Part shown: in pieces, positions 22,620-32,620 of the stretch
Layout: the number at the start of each line of letters is the position of its first letter
How positions within the stretch are numbered: the stretch's first letter is position 1
Origin: Bilabrum cf. latius
Taxonomy: Eukaryota; Bigyra: Bicosoecida; Bigyra; Bicosoecida
Assembly (NCBI GenBank): GCA_965178125.1
Contig: OZ237756.1
Span: forward strand, 496,001 to 560,000
Direction of reading: 5' to 3'
Length of the DNA: 64,000 nt
Made by a program: the position numbers and the translations under genes
The notes under the pieces: generated by a model
The model's input: only the letters and a program-made list of their open reading frames with translations
Database searches by the model: none
What the model was told of the DNA's origin: nothing

Positions 22620-23735
22620 TCAAAGTCCTTTCCGTTTCTTAAATAAAAACTTCACACTCACACTTCCGTGGCGTAAATAAAGAGGTCTTAGATTTGAATA
22701 ATTGTCTTTCCAATAAAGATTAAACTAAATCCTATCTACTGAATGTGTATCTAAAAAATCAATTTCGTGGAGAATATGGGGCTAATACTAAAGAACCTAC
22801 TAATTTACTGTTTCTGTATCATCTAATACACAATCCATATCCACTAATAAACTCTCGGTTCCTGAACCTGAATTTTGAACTGTATTAGTGGATTGTCCAT
22901 AGGCGGATTTCTAGGATATTGCCTCACTCCTCACTGGAAGACTTGAAGATGTGAAAACTATTCCGCGAAAAATCTAAAACTACACTAAACTCCCTCGTTC
23001 CTAGGTCATCATTAATCTGTAGTCTCCCGTTGGGTTTCCCTCGAAGTATGCCTAAGGTTCATATTTTCCAACAGAAGAGCCATCATCGAATAAAACATTG
23101 GTTCCTAGGGTTTTGAATAGAATACTGGCGTATAAGTCGTCATCTTGGATATCCATTCGTTCCATAGGAAAACCCGTCATCAGTTCGTTAAGGGCTTCAT
23201 TCAACACTAATTTAAATTTTTGTCCTGAGTTTTCCTCGTCGTAATCGGGATTTGCTACTAAACTGAACTTTCCATCTTTAAAGAGTAAAACCGGAACTGA
23301 TGTAATATCCGCTGATAAAGCATTCTATATGGTTTCGTTGAATAAATCAACAAAATGCTACACGGAATACATATAATAATAAGGAACAAACTACATAGGA
23401 TTGGAAAAAGATGGTTGGTTTTCCCCTGTTAACTAGGGTCTCCACTGAATGCTTGAGGTCCACAAACTTACTCCGTCTTCATCTGTAATGCTTATTCTAT
23501 ACACCGTTTGATTAGGATTTGAAGATGGATTTTTCACTTTATCGGTTTCTATGTGTGGAACCCATAAAGGTATTGAATTGGTGCTTATGGAAAACCGGAA
23601 TACTGACATCGTATAATCACCAACATCCTTATCTAATAATGGCTACTTGCGGGTTTCGCTATAGGTCGCTGGTTGGAAAGTATCTTCGTTATTTCGTATG
23701 TTTGCGGTAATGTAAAATCGGTCTGGAGAACTCAT
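22620..23735 (-). CDS. Candidate minor capsid (penton) protein
   Basis: 371 residues with about fifteen TAG-encoded Gln, the densest use in the window; without reassignment it is shredded. It opens MSSPDRFYITANIRNN and continues DYTMSVFRFSISTNSIPLW and YYYMYSVQHFVDLFNETIQ, a beta-rich start typical of single jelly-roll vertex proteins of Polinton-like viruses. A Ser/Gly/Thr stretch in the middle (QNSGSGTESLLV) separates a C-terminal beta-rich part. It lies directly upstream of the major capsid gene, the usual pairing. The promoter TCTATAGTA ends a few bases before the ATG. Confidence 0.65.
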
Positions 23736-23748
23736 TTTACTATAGACG
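23736..23748 (-). promoter_or_regulatory. Viral promoter box of the candidate penton gene
   Basis: Read on the minus strand: ACGTCTATAGTAAA then the ATG. It is one of the cleanest examples of the box shared by most genes of the element (see also near 20726, 24284, 25531, 25588, 26775 and 28280). Confidence 0.7.
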
Positions 23749-23791
23749 TTTATAATTATGGGGTGGGTTTGATTACTTTTCTAAAGTATAA

Positions 23792-24283
23792 TTAAGATGG
23801 TGTAATAAGTGAACCTGACACTAAGGATTTCCAACTAGATGTAGAAGAACTGCCAATCGCCACATAGACATCGTTGTCGCTTCCATTATACACTAAAGCG
23901 CCCTTGAACTTTCGCTCTGCTGACGTATTAATAGGGGTAGAAGCGTCAGCCAATGTAGCTCCAGCAACCTCACTCAGCCCAACAACACCCTCTTGAGAAG
24001 TCTTGAATGAACCAACTAGTGAAATATCGCATCTTTCTCCTTCTTCGCTCATACTGAACTGACAACCAGCAGACGCTCCGTTTTTTCCAAACCGTAGAAC
24101 AGTTTCACCCCACTCCATATAAGGCTCTCCGTCTTTGAATTCAATACTTGGATTGCCTATGACTGCTCCCGTAGAGTTAGTAATTGCGGACACTTTAATT
24201 GCGTCGCTACTCACAACATTACACGTAATAGTTTGAGACATAAGGTCTAGACTGTTCTTAGATAGAAGATTTGAGACTGACAT
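23792..24283 (-). CDS. Viral protein, 163 aa, possible fibre or virion surface protein
   Basis: It is Ser/Thr/Gly-rich and beta-rich, with FKGALVYNGSDNDVYVAIGS near the end, a pattern seen in trimeric fibre and tail-spike tips where short beta strands alternate with turns. No cysteine-rich or enzymatic motif is visible. It lies in the structural block and has a TATAGTATA box upstream. A fibre role is inference only. Confidence 0.6.
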   Translation of the reverse strand: MSVSNLLSKNSLDLMSQTITCNVVSSDAIKVSAITNSTGAVIGNPSIEFKDGEPYMEWGETVLRFGKNGASAGCQFSMSEEGERCDISLVGSFKTSQEGVVGLSEVAGATLADASTPINTSAERKFKGALVYNGSDNDVYVAIGSSSTSSWKSLVSGSLITPS

Positions 24284-24348
24284 TTTATAGTATATCCACA
24301 GATATAATTTTTATCAGGTTGCCAAAAGATGTATATAAGAGGTTTTGG

Positions 24349-25530
24349 TCAATCTTTTCCTAAAAGATGTAATAGTTCCATAGCAACCTAATGATGAATA
24401 TTTTTAGTGCTTCCTTTTACTTTCTTGGCTACATTCATTGCTGTATCATAGATAATTCTTTTTCCACCTGTTAATCCTTTCCCCTTTTTTGGTTTTCCAC
24501 TTTCTTCTACAGTCATTGCGCGTGATGGTGGGTCTTCTAAATCAGGCTACTACATTCCATAGGGCGGACTAAACCCCGTAAATCGCTACACAGGTCTAGT
24601 AGCACGTTTTCCAATTCCCTGCTCAATTTCCATCCTACTCGGCATATCATAGTACTCACCAGTTTCTGGGTCCCACGCCCCCGGAGTGCTTCCTTGCGGT
24701 AGTGGTCTTTCATTGCTCGCTGCGGCTAATATGGCATCTAAGTCTTTTGATGTTTTTGACGCATTACTACTTGAACCCTCTTGAAAATGCTAAAACATAT
24801 TTGTCTGCCCCTGTGATGTTCTTTGTGAGAAATTCTTTCCCTATTCTAAATCCCACGCTATTCGTTGTTTTTCAGTTAAGGGTCTGTCTTGTTGTATTCT
24901 TTCTCTGGCTCTTTCCAATAACTATTTATACGCACCCGAAGACCTTTTTGGAAGCTGTACTTGTGTTGGAGCGGAAAACGTGTTTCTTCTTGTTGTTCGA
25001 GCAGGTGTTTGTAAAGATGTTGGCTACTAATCAATTCCCAACATTCCCTACGGTATTCGTTGTCCGGATGCCTCCTATATAACTTTCCCTAATTCTAAGA
25101 GTTGTTTTCTATCCTCAGCTGGAACTCTCTGCAGTCCTTCGTATCCTTTCCTTTGAAACCTCTCTATGTTAACGTATTGACGGGCGAGTTGTTGCTTCAT
25201 TTGTGGAGACATATTGATATTACCAACAAAATCCTTCAATGCTTTCACTGCTGGACTTACATTTTTACCCTCAATAATACCTTTCATTATACCAGATATT
25301 GACTTAGATATGATTTCCTCGTTGCTTTGGTCTGCCTATTTTCTCTACGCTGGAGTTCCATACCTTCCACTTTCTTTTAATCGTTCAATTTTTGCCCTTT
25401 TCCTTATAAAATCACTATATTCTGTTTCTAAATCTACGTCGTCCCTTGCCTGTAAATCTAACATTTTAGCATTGTCCAGTTCCCTTTCTAGGGCTTGCTG
25501 AATAAGAGCATTCACTTTAGCAGTTTTCAT
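24349..25530 (-). CDS. Viral structural-side protein, 393 aa, with LTGG cleavage-like motif
   Basis: The N-terminal 150 residues are helical and charged (IQQALERELDNAKMLDLQAR, FIRKRAKIERLKES), the middle is Gln/Pro/Ser-rich with many TAG-encoded Gln, and near the C-terminus comes KKGKGLTGGKRIIYDTAMNV, almost the same motif as in the candidate major capsid tail. It is therefore a probable protease substrate and virion component, comparable in position to minor core or cement proteins. The stop TGA is followed by the ACCAAA motif. No homologous family is recognised. Confidence 0.65.
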
Positions 25531-25595
25531 TTACTATAAGCTTTTATAAAAAGCTTGACCAAAAAATAAAAAATAAAGTGTTTGTGTATAGTATA

Positions 25596-25835
25596 ATGGA
25601 TATTGATAAGTGGATTATATAGAGAACCAAACAACTCGCGCTATAGAAAGAACAAGACGCTTTAAATAGAGTTAAAAACCATCATATTAAAGTTGGAAAA
25701 GGCCGTAGTAAGCCTAAGCGGAAAGTGAGCGCCAAAATGAAACGCCGCAATAAACTTGTAAAAATGGTGATGTAGTAGACTGGTATGAGTTTACCTCAAG
25801 CAAGTCGGTATATAAGAGAATAGAATATTATTTAA
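25596..25835 (+). CDS. Small basic viral protein, 79 aa
   Basis: Open only if five TAG codons (two adjacent) are Gln; stop TAA. The middle is strongly basic (KVGKGRSKPKRKVSAKMKRR), flanked by short helices with Gln. The size and charge suggest a nucleic-acid-condensing core protein or terminal-protein-like factor. TATAGTATA abuts the ATG. It is the only rightward gene between two leftward ones, sharing its 5' region with the gene starting at 25530. Confidence 0.68.
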
Positions 25836-25864
25836 AGAAACTTTTATAACAAGTTTGACCAAAA

Positions 25865-26767
25865 TTATAGAAGGTAAGCCTACCTTTCTCCAATTAAATA
25901 CCTCGGGTAATTCCTATGAACACAAACCCACCGAGAAGGCATTTTTAGGACTTTAGAGATTTCTTGTTTCTCAAGTCCAATATAATTTTTTAGTAAATAC
26001 CTTAGAGAATGTGCGGAAGAACACTAAGGGAATATAACGAACTTATGACTTTCCGCAAGAATAATACGGGTACTTTTATAGTTGGTGGATAAATGACTTG
26101 TGATTAATACTGAAGTATTTGAGTGGCGACCAACCTATAATATTTCATCCTGTAAATGATTGAGGGCTTCCCTTAACTTCTTATCTTTGATTGTATCAAT
26201 ATCATCCAAGATTACTAAGGCGTCCCTTAATTCCTAATGAATATCAATCGGGTTCTCCACCAGTTCCTCATTTAAAATAATCCTTTTCAGTCCTTTCACT
26301 TCATCTAAGACTTTATCCTACTATACTCGTGAAAATAAAATAATTCTCCTGTTTGGAAACATTCTATGATAATTCTTAGCATACTTGGAAACCCAAGTAG
26401 ACTTCCCAGCACCTGATGGTGCGGTGATATATATTACCTCTCTTCCGTTTAAATTTGGTAATGATTGGAATTCACCCTATTTTAATGTAATCTCTTTATG
26501 TTTCTTTTCCTATGCTTTTTCATACAAGTATTTGATGTCTTCGTCTAGGGGTTCGACCTGTTTGATTAAGTGTCGTGCTAATAAATCCATTTTCCTCTGC
26601 GGAAATCGTTTCCCTGTAAGTGATGATACTTGAAAATCCTAAAATGACATACTATCATCTCCAAATTGGTTGTCTGTGTTTTCCGCCGTGTATAAAATAC
26701 GTTTTCCGTGAGTGTCATATGCGATGGGTGTTGATTTTGTAGTTTCCTTCCAAGAAAAATGAGCCAT
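25865..26767 (-). CDS. Genome-packaging ATPase (A32 / FtsK-HerA type)
   Basis: 300 residues with TAG as Gln, stop TAA. Walker A is ITAPSGAGKSTW, Walker B is ALVILDDIDT, and the sensor region reads SVLITSHLSTNYKSTRIIL followed by ESHKFVIFP, all hallmarks of the packaging ATPases of Polintons, virophages and large DNA viruses. The C-terminus (ISKVLKMPSRWVCVHRNYP) is also typical. The first 90 residues before the P-loop are a less conserved adaptor. It pumps the genome into the preformed capsid. An ATATAGTA box lies upstream. Confidence 0.93.
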
Positions 26768-26850
26768 TTTAGTGTATTTACTATATGTTTTTATTTTTTC
26801 TAAAGTGTTTTGTCTTTTTGTTGAAAACTTATTTTGAATGATTGTCTTTT

Positions 26851-27212
26851 TAATGCTAACGCCGAATGGGGTTCGGGGTTGATGTGGCGATGCGTTCGAG
26901 ACTCGAACACAGGCTCCGGTCTACCAACGCGAGGTTGCAACCGCCAGTGCGACCAGCAGCTTGCGAGGCATTCCCTCGTCTCCTTCCTTAGGGAAGGGGG
27001 CGGGGCAGCGCGGCAGTGGCCGTTCCGGCTCATGCCGTTGTTTTGTCCCACCCTCCTCTCCCTGGTTTGGCTGATAGTGGAGCGGACGCGCAACCGACGG
27101 TTCTGGTGCTTTCCAACCGACGTCGGCGCGCGGTCTGCTCAGATTGGCCATGCTTTGCCCATGTCTTGATTGAACTGGAGACGAAGTGTGTCGAGTAAGC
27201 ATCGTTGCATCA
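26851..27212. repeat. GC-rich interspersed repeat, longer copy
   Basis: 362 bp, with the same left and right ends as 12989-13243 and high identity over the shared parts. ATGCTA occurs at its left border and again just after its right border, so a short target duplication (AATGCTA) is possible here. Its GC content matches the host, not the virus. Open frames through it (for example 26834-27169) are the same in both copies and show no protein features. It may be a SINE-like or other non-autonomous element. Confidence 0.8.
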
Positions 27213-27318
27213 ATGCTATCCACAAATTCCAAAACGGATTTTGTAGAAATACTTCTACGCTTAAATAGTGGTTAAGAGAATTCATCTCCCCCAATATATG
27301 TTTCTATAATAAATATAT

Positions 27319-27855
27319 ATGGATTATGCTCTTAGCGATAGTGATATTCGTGTTCTCCTCCAAACTCCACCAAATATTAAGGGGTTTCTTCCTACGTCGG
27401 TAAACATCGTTCCATATACAGAATTAGGATAGTACAATAGTATTGATGGATTATTTAGTCGTTGTAATTGTTGTATCATTCTATACCAAGAAGAAATAAA
27501 TTCTGGACACTGGGTGTGCTTATTTAAGCGTAATAAAACAATATACTTCTTTGACAGTTATGGAATTCGTCCTGATAGGCAATAGCACACAATGAGTGAA
27601 AGCGTGCGGAAACGTTTTTATGAAGACCCTGAGTTAATATATTTAATGTATCATTCTCCGTATAAGATTGACTATAACCCATATTAGTTTTAGGCGGATG
27701 GAATGGATATAGCAACCTGCGGGAGACATTGTATAGTTCGTCTTTGGAATAGGGGAAAAAACGCTGATTAGTATAAAAAGTGGGTGGATAAGGTTTGTAA
27801 GAAACATACATTAAATCCTGATGAATTAGTGTATTTATTGACGTGTCATTTATGA
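27319..27855 (+). CDS. Adenain/Ulp1-type cysteine protease (maturation protease)
   Basis: 178 residues with TAG as Gln, stop TGA. The catalytic order His-Asp-Gln-Cys is visible: SGHWVCLF (His64), IYFFDSYG (Asp79), then NPYQFQADG and ATCGRHC (Cys134 or Cys138). The oxyanion-hole Gln at residue 123 or 125 is encoded by TAG in either case, so the enzyme would be dead under the standard code. These proteases process capsid and core precursors; candidate LxGG|K sites are present in three products of this element. The gene overlaps the end of the convergent gene 27850-28134 by a few bases. Confidence 0.9.
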
Positions 27856-28134
27856 ACTCCAAAGGTAAAAATGTGAGAAGAACTTTGGGGTTCTTGGTTT
27901 TACTTCGATACCGTGTCGTTTGAAGTATCTAAATTGGCGGTCCGTATCTAAATGATTTAAATGGCTGTAATACCCTATTCTATCGTAAAATTGCTAATAC
28001 CGCCTATCACCAAACGATGTAATATATTCATCATTTTCGTCAAAAACATCATACTTCTTATTCTTGCGTCTTGAGGGTGCTTTAAATAGAAAATTCTCAA
28101 CAACCTTTTCAAAATCGTAGGTATGTAGCTTCAT
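27850..28134 (-). CDS. Small viral protein, 94 aa, unknown
   Basis: Starts MKLHTYDFEKVVENFLFKAP, contains one TAG-encoded Gln and many Tyr and Phe (QFYDRIGYYSHLNHL), stop TAA. It is basic in its second half. The upstream minus-strand sequence ACTATACTATAAAG resembles the viral promoter. No family is recognised. Confidence 0.6.
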
Positions 28135-28165
28135 AAGTACTTTATAGTATAGTCTTCTACTTATA

Positions 28166-28279
28166 TCAAAGCCCGAGCTTCTTGTATTCCTTTAGTTTTT
28201 CGTGTAATTTTTTCCAAATACGTGGATTAATTTGCTTGACAATATGCTCTATCATCAACTCCTTTAAAAATGGGTTCAT
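28166..28279 (-). CDS. Very small viral ORF, 37 aa
   Basis: MNPFLKELMIEHIVKQINPR, then a Lys-rich helical tail ending KKLGL, stop TGA. It is too short to rank on its own, but a good viral box (CACTATAGTAA) touches the ATG and it lies in line with the gene at 27850-28134. Confidence 0.5.
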   Translation of the reverse strand: MNPFLKELMIEHIVKQINPRIWKKLHEKLKEYKKLGL

Positions 28280-28518
28280 TTACTATAGTGATATAGAATG
28301 GTCTTAATTATCATCTCTTGGGAAATCCTTGGAAAATTAATTTTAATATTCTATAATTTGTTTTTTATTTTCCTTTTAATTTTTATGGTGGCATCATAGG
28401 AATTACAACATTTATTTTTAATCTTTGAAAAAGATATCAAAAGAGCGGAGGGCAAAGCCCGAGCATCTTGGGAAATTAATTTTAATATTTCTTTGTATCC
28501 TATATTGTCAAAATTTTT

Positions 28519-29473
28519 CAATCAATTTTTGTGTTTTTAATTGGAAAACAATTATAATTTGTTTTTTATTTTCCTTTTAATTTTTATGGTGGCATCATAG
28601 GAATTACAACATTTAATTTTAATAGGGAACTTAATTTATTTTTTCTAAGTCTCTTATAATTGACCTGTAAAATTGACAAGTTTTTTGGGGACTTTTCGAA
28701 AGGGACTTAAAATACGTTTTCGTTTTCCTTTTAATTTTTATGGTGGCATCATAGGAATTACAACATTTAATTTTAATTGGAAAATATATTTATTCTTTCT
28801 AAGTCTCTTAAAATTGACCTGTAAAATCTCTCAATTTTTGGGGGACTTTTCCAAAGGGACTTAAAATACGTTTTCGTTTTCCTTATAATGTATCATCTCT
28901 TGGGTAATCGGTTTGGTTGCTTCGGAGAACAATTTAGTCGCTTGGGAAATCCTTGGGAAATCCTTGGGAAATCCTTGGGAAATCCTTGGGAAATCCTTGG
29001 TCGGTTCATCGGTCGGTTCATCGGTCGGTTTATCGGTTTGTCGCTTGGGAACATACCTCGGTCTCTTGATAAAATACCTTGTTCTCTTGGGGAAATCCTC
29101 GGTTGGTCTCTTGGTCTCTTGGGAATTCATCCTTCCGTTCCTACAGCAAACACAGAGATATTTTGGACACTTGGTTAATTTCTTCATTTTTTCCTACTTT
29201 ACTAAAACATCTCTGTCTTTGCTGTTAGAGTTTATAAGGGGGTTAAATATTAGAATTCTTCAATTTACCCCTACTTCGTAGGAGTAAATTTTATATCTGA
29301 AAATGGGTACATAGAGGGGTTCTATAGGGGTTCTTGGGGAACCCCCTGTGAAATCATTTAGGTTTATAGGGGAAACACTTGAGTTGCTAAATATGCCTTT
29401 AAAGGAGGGGCGAGCGTAGCGTAGCCCTCGTCCTAAACGCTTGGTGTACCTACCACCACCTGTTGTCCCCCCC
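28519..29473. repeat. Right terminal inverted repeat, about 955 bp
   Basis: Reverse complement of the left repeat without the 255-bp insertion. It ends in seven C followed by the target duplication ACAGC. It carries the AAATCCTTGGG tandem array (28946-29000) and the ATGGTGGCATCATAGGAATT block twice. A third copy of that block lies just inside the element (about 28360-28410), beyond the repeat boundary. The bases 28280-28518 hold only such repeat material. Confidence 0.92.
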
Positions 29474-29478
29474 ACAGC
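29474..29478. repeat. Right target-site duplication (ACAGC)
   Basis: Matches 12176-12180. The inferred empty site reads CCACG-ACAGC-ATACTAG. Confidence 0.85.
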
Positions 29479-29671
29479 ATACTAGTCCTGGTGCCAGGCG
29501 CTGTCCGCTAGACCTGACAGGTGGTGGTTTGAGCTAGCGCCCGAGCCAGGCTGACCGCTACAAGAGGAGGAACTGGAATTTGCGTCTGGAGGGAGTTGTG
29601 GGAGGGAGAGAAAAGCAAGGAAGAGGAACCCATCCGGAATGCGGAGGGAGGCAGGGGCCATCGGTGACACA

Positions 29672-30941
29672 TCACGATGTACCGCCACCAGCTCCGCTGC
29701 TGGCAGCACCACTGCCATCTTCGTGACCTAACGCTTCTGCCACCTCAGCATCAGCGGCCCCTCCTTGAGCTGGTCCGCCCTCTCCGCTTCCACCTTGCTC
29801 TTCTAGGCTGAGGTCAGCAGCGTCCAAGGCGGGTGCATCGCTGGCATTGCTGGCATTGCTGGCATTGCTGGCATCGCTGGCATCGCTGGTCTCTGTGGCG
29901 ACGCTTTCTCTGCGCTGTTCGAGCGCACGGCGGCAGTCGTCAAGGAGCCGATCCATCACACGGCACATGGCGCCATACGCGGACGCATCACCACCCGCGA
30001 GCTCTTCGAAGCCGTCGGGCAGGAACGACTCGGGGTCCTTCAGAATGTGACCCAAGGCCGTATCAGTGTGCCGTGCGTCGATCATGATATCTAACCCGCT
30101 TGATAGCGCCCAATGAAGCGCCTCCGTCCGACCTTCGTGCGCCGGCGCGGGCAGGCCTGGTAGGACCATGTGCTGGAACCACTCGAACCTCCTCCGAACA
30201 GGGAAGACAGCGGGGGTGTGGCTGGCTTCGACCGCGGCCATGAGGGCCCGAGCTCGCGGGAGGCAGACGGAGCTCGGCTCGTCTTGTTCTTCTGACTCCT
30301 TGTCACCGTCTGGATTGTCGTAGGCTGCGGCTTCTTCGACCATGGCCTTCACTTCGTCGTAGTCTCTGAGAAGAGTGGCCACATCTTGTTCGGCTCTAGT
30401 CCACGCTGCGAATCGAGTACACAAGGTCAATGGGTATTTCCGGTGTAAAACGGTTGCCGAAATACTTTGGTCACAAACAAGCGCGGCATCGCGCAAAATG
30501 CAAGCACTTACGCTCCACGGACAATTCAGAGGCTCCATCATCCGGGGCAACTGACCGATACAGCTCCGCAGCTTTGTCTGGCGCATCTACCGGCACTTCC
30601 ACCTGGTACTGACGAGGCTCGCCGATGGCAGGGTTCTTCGCAGGGGCATCAAGGCGGTAGTACTGCGCGCCATCAGCGGCAGTTTTCACAGCGAGACGGC
30701 AGACATCCAGGTTCAGGTCAGGAAGCACGCGGATGAAGTCATCCGCTGTCATTTCCTTGATCAACGACAAGACGTGGGATTCCTCAGGCGGGTCCATCAT
30801 TTGCATTGCTGAAGATCTGGTAGCATCCAGAACCTGCTGTTCGTTGCGATGCGACCGCAGGCTGCTCTTGCTCCGACCTCCCCTTTCCCTGGCGAATACC
30901 GCAGTGGTAAAGCATACGAATGCGACTTTCAAGACTAGCAT
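29672..30941 (-). CDS. B0: predicted secreted protein of a divergent B/A gene pair
   Basis: Exon 1 is 30941-30512 and exon 2 is 30405-29672; the 106-nt intron (GTAAGT...CGCAG) is in phase 1, as in B1 and B2, and joins SVE to PWTRAEQDV. 387 residues. The N-terminus MLVLKVAFVCFTTAVFA is a signal peptide. The body has no known domain; it holds a Tyr/Asp-rich region before the splice (DGAQYYRLDAPAKNP) and a helical region after it (EQDVATLLRDYDEVKAMVEE). The C-terminus has a degenerate ASD/ASN repeat from a GGCATTGCT-type tandem (about 29836-29890). It resembles B1 and B2 only in layout (signal peptide, about 140 residues, phase-1 intron), so common origin is inference. Confidence 0.65.
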
Positions 30942-31405
30942 GTCTACCTGCTCCGTTGGTGGGCTTGCTTTGGCGGATGGTGTGGTCCGAGAATGGTGAC
31001 CAAACCGGAAACAGGGTCCATTCCGTTGCGGTCGACAATCGGCAATCGTGTGTGCAGCAGGCATCATGTAGCAGGACCACCAGGATGCATTGGCCTTAGA
31101 TGCAGCCAAGCGGCTATCATATCTTCATGAAGTGATTCATAGACCGGTGGGTAGGCTGATAAGTGGCCTATGTCAGGATACACCGTCATGGGTAAGGCGA
31201 GGCGCTTAGTGCTCATTTCAAGGTGCACACAATTTCTTCGTCAAATTTCAGAGATTTGCACAGTTGTGATATAGCAGTTGAGGCGAAACTTGATGTACGA
31301 TACGCCAGAAGGTCACATTGCTGAAACGATTCGAGCTTTGACAATACATGGTGGCTAGCTCGAGCCATCTAATCCGGTGAGCGAGCCGAGAGCTTCGTTG
31401 CAGCA
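30942..31405. promoter_or_regulatory. Divergent intergenic region between B0 and A0
   Basis: It holds the promoters of both genes and probably the missing first exon of A0: an ATG at 31188 opens a frame to 31376 (with TAG as Gln) that begins MGK like A1 and A2 and ends at GTGAGC, but its phase does not fit the next exon. It does not resemble the 277-bp promoters of the other two modules. Confidence 0.5.
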
Positions 31406-32438
31406 TTGATACATTCAATTTGCTTGTTTAGACACAGCTATGCACCGCGAATTGTTGCGCAGGGCTTGCTCCCTGATCCGGGCGATCAAGCTGCCATCGA
31501 TTGGACAGACAGCTATGGCGATTGTATAACACAGCGCATGAACTTGAAAAACACGGAATCACTTGTTTTGCTAGAGAACCTGCTGTTTGTCAGGGAGCAT
31601 GGACTGCACAGCTGGAAGCTGGTGAGGTAGGTTATGGCAATCCCTATTCTTCGTACATGAATCCATTTGACCGATAATATGACGGTATTACTCTTCTATT
31701 CGGTTGCAGCCATACGTGCATGATGTAATAGTGCAAACAGCAATGAAGACTGGCAGGTTTACAAGCCTTGTTGTGTTGCTGCACGCGAATGTGAGCCTTC
31801 GGCTGATGAGACCAGGCATCAACGGGAGAAAATACCTACATTACTTCCGAGGGGTATTTCTGTATAGCTCGTATGTATCGAAAAGAGCGGCGGTATTGAC
31901 CGATGAGGAGACAAAGTTCATCAAGGAGACTCGACTACGAATCGGCTACGAAGACCGCGAGGCCTGGCTTCGCTCGATCTTCTCCGAGCTGCCGAGTCGA
32001 GAGCACAAGCTGAAAGGCGTGCAGTACTACAACCCATTCAGGAAGCGCATGCGACACATGCTCCACTGGCGAAGGGCAGTGGAGGCCGGGAGAGACGCGG
32101 GCATGGTGTTCTAGGCAGCTGCAGAGGGCAGGCCCATGGAGCTGGCCAGGAGGCTGAGGCTAGGCAAGCTCAGGGGCGGGCACACCAGGCTGGGAGAGGT
32201 TGTAATTGGAGGTGTTGTGCAAGGAGGATACAATGCGCTGACAGCGGCATGCGCTGGTGGGCACGGGGCCTGCGTGCGTGTGCTTGCCGACGGGCTGCTG
32301 GATGCAGACGAGTACGTGAAGGGTCGGGATGGTGGTGGGAGGGGCTGCTGGGAGGTGGCTGTGGGGGATGCGGTGGATGTACTGTAGGAGATCCGTGAGG
32401 ATCCGTGGATGCTATGCGGGGACTTAACGGGAGTGTGA
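31406..32438 (+). CDS. A0: ankyrin-type protein of the B/A family, 5' end unresolved
   Basis: Clear exons are about 31406-31621 and 31710-32438 (88-nt intron, GTGAGG...TTGCAG, phase 0, stop TGA); the true first exon lies upstream. The first part (DSYGDCITQRMNLKNTESL, then LLFVREHGLHSWKL) differs from A1 and A2. From GVQYYNPFRKRMRHMLHWRR onward it is nearly the same as A1 and A2: RDAGMVF, TAG-encoded Gln, AAAEGRPMELARRLRLGK, then an ankyrin unit GYNALTAACAGGHGACVRVL and an end repeat with GRDGGGRGCWEVAVGDAV. At 32385 TAG stands where A1 has GAG. Likely a cytoplasmic protein-binding partner; the function is unknown. Confidence 0.72.
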
Positions 32439-32620
32439 TGTGCACACGAGGCAGCTGATGAATACAGTAGCCACAGCCCGTTGGTAGGTTCCGTAGGTTC
32501 CGTTGGCGCCGCGGCTGCAAAGACGTAGAAGAGCAGGTTGAGTGCCAGAGTAGGATTCCTACAACTTAATATTCAAAACCAGCGATGAATACCGATTCCA
32601 TCCCGACACACAATTCCCGA

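Larger units (their letters stand above)
12181..29473. mobile_element. Integrated Polinton-like / virophage-like virus, 17.3 kb, apparently complete
   Basis: The element is bounded by inverted repeats (12181-13391 and 28519-29473) and a 5-bp target duplication, and it is far more AT-rich than the flanks. It encodes integrase, SF3 helicase, family B DNA polymerase, A32/FtsK-type packaging ATPase, adenain-type cysteine protease and candidate double and single jelly-roll capsid proteins: the full core set of Polinton-like viruses and virophages. Every core gene is open once TAG is read as Gln, except for one +1 shift in the helicase, so it looks recent and possibly active. It sits between the 3' ends of two convergent host genes and interrupts neither. 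It carries no detectable intron. PLV versus virophage cannot be decided by eye; the order and the chromodomain integrase argue for a PLV/Polinton relative. Confidence 0.93.

Noticed and set aside
26834-27232. Open frames on both strands across the longer GC-rich repeat as genes
   Set aside because: The same frames occur in the shorter copy, have no domain, and are explained by the repeat.
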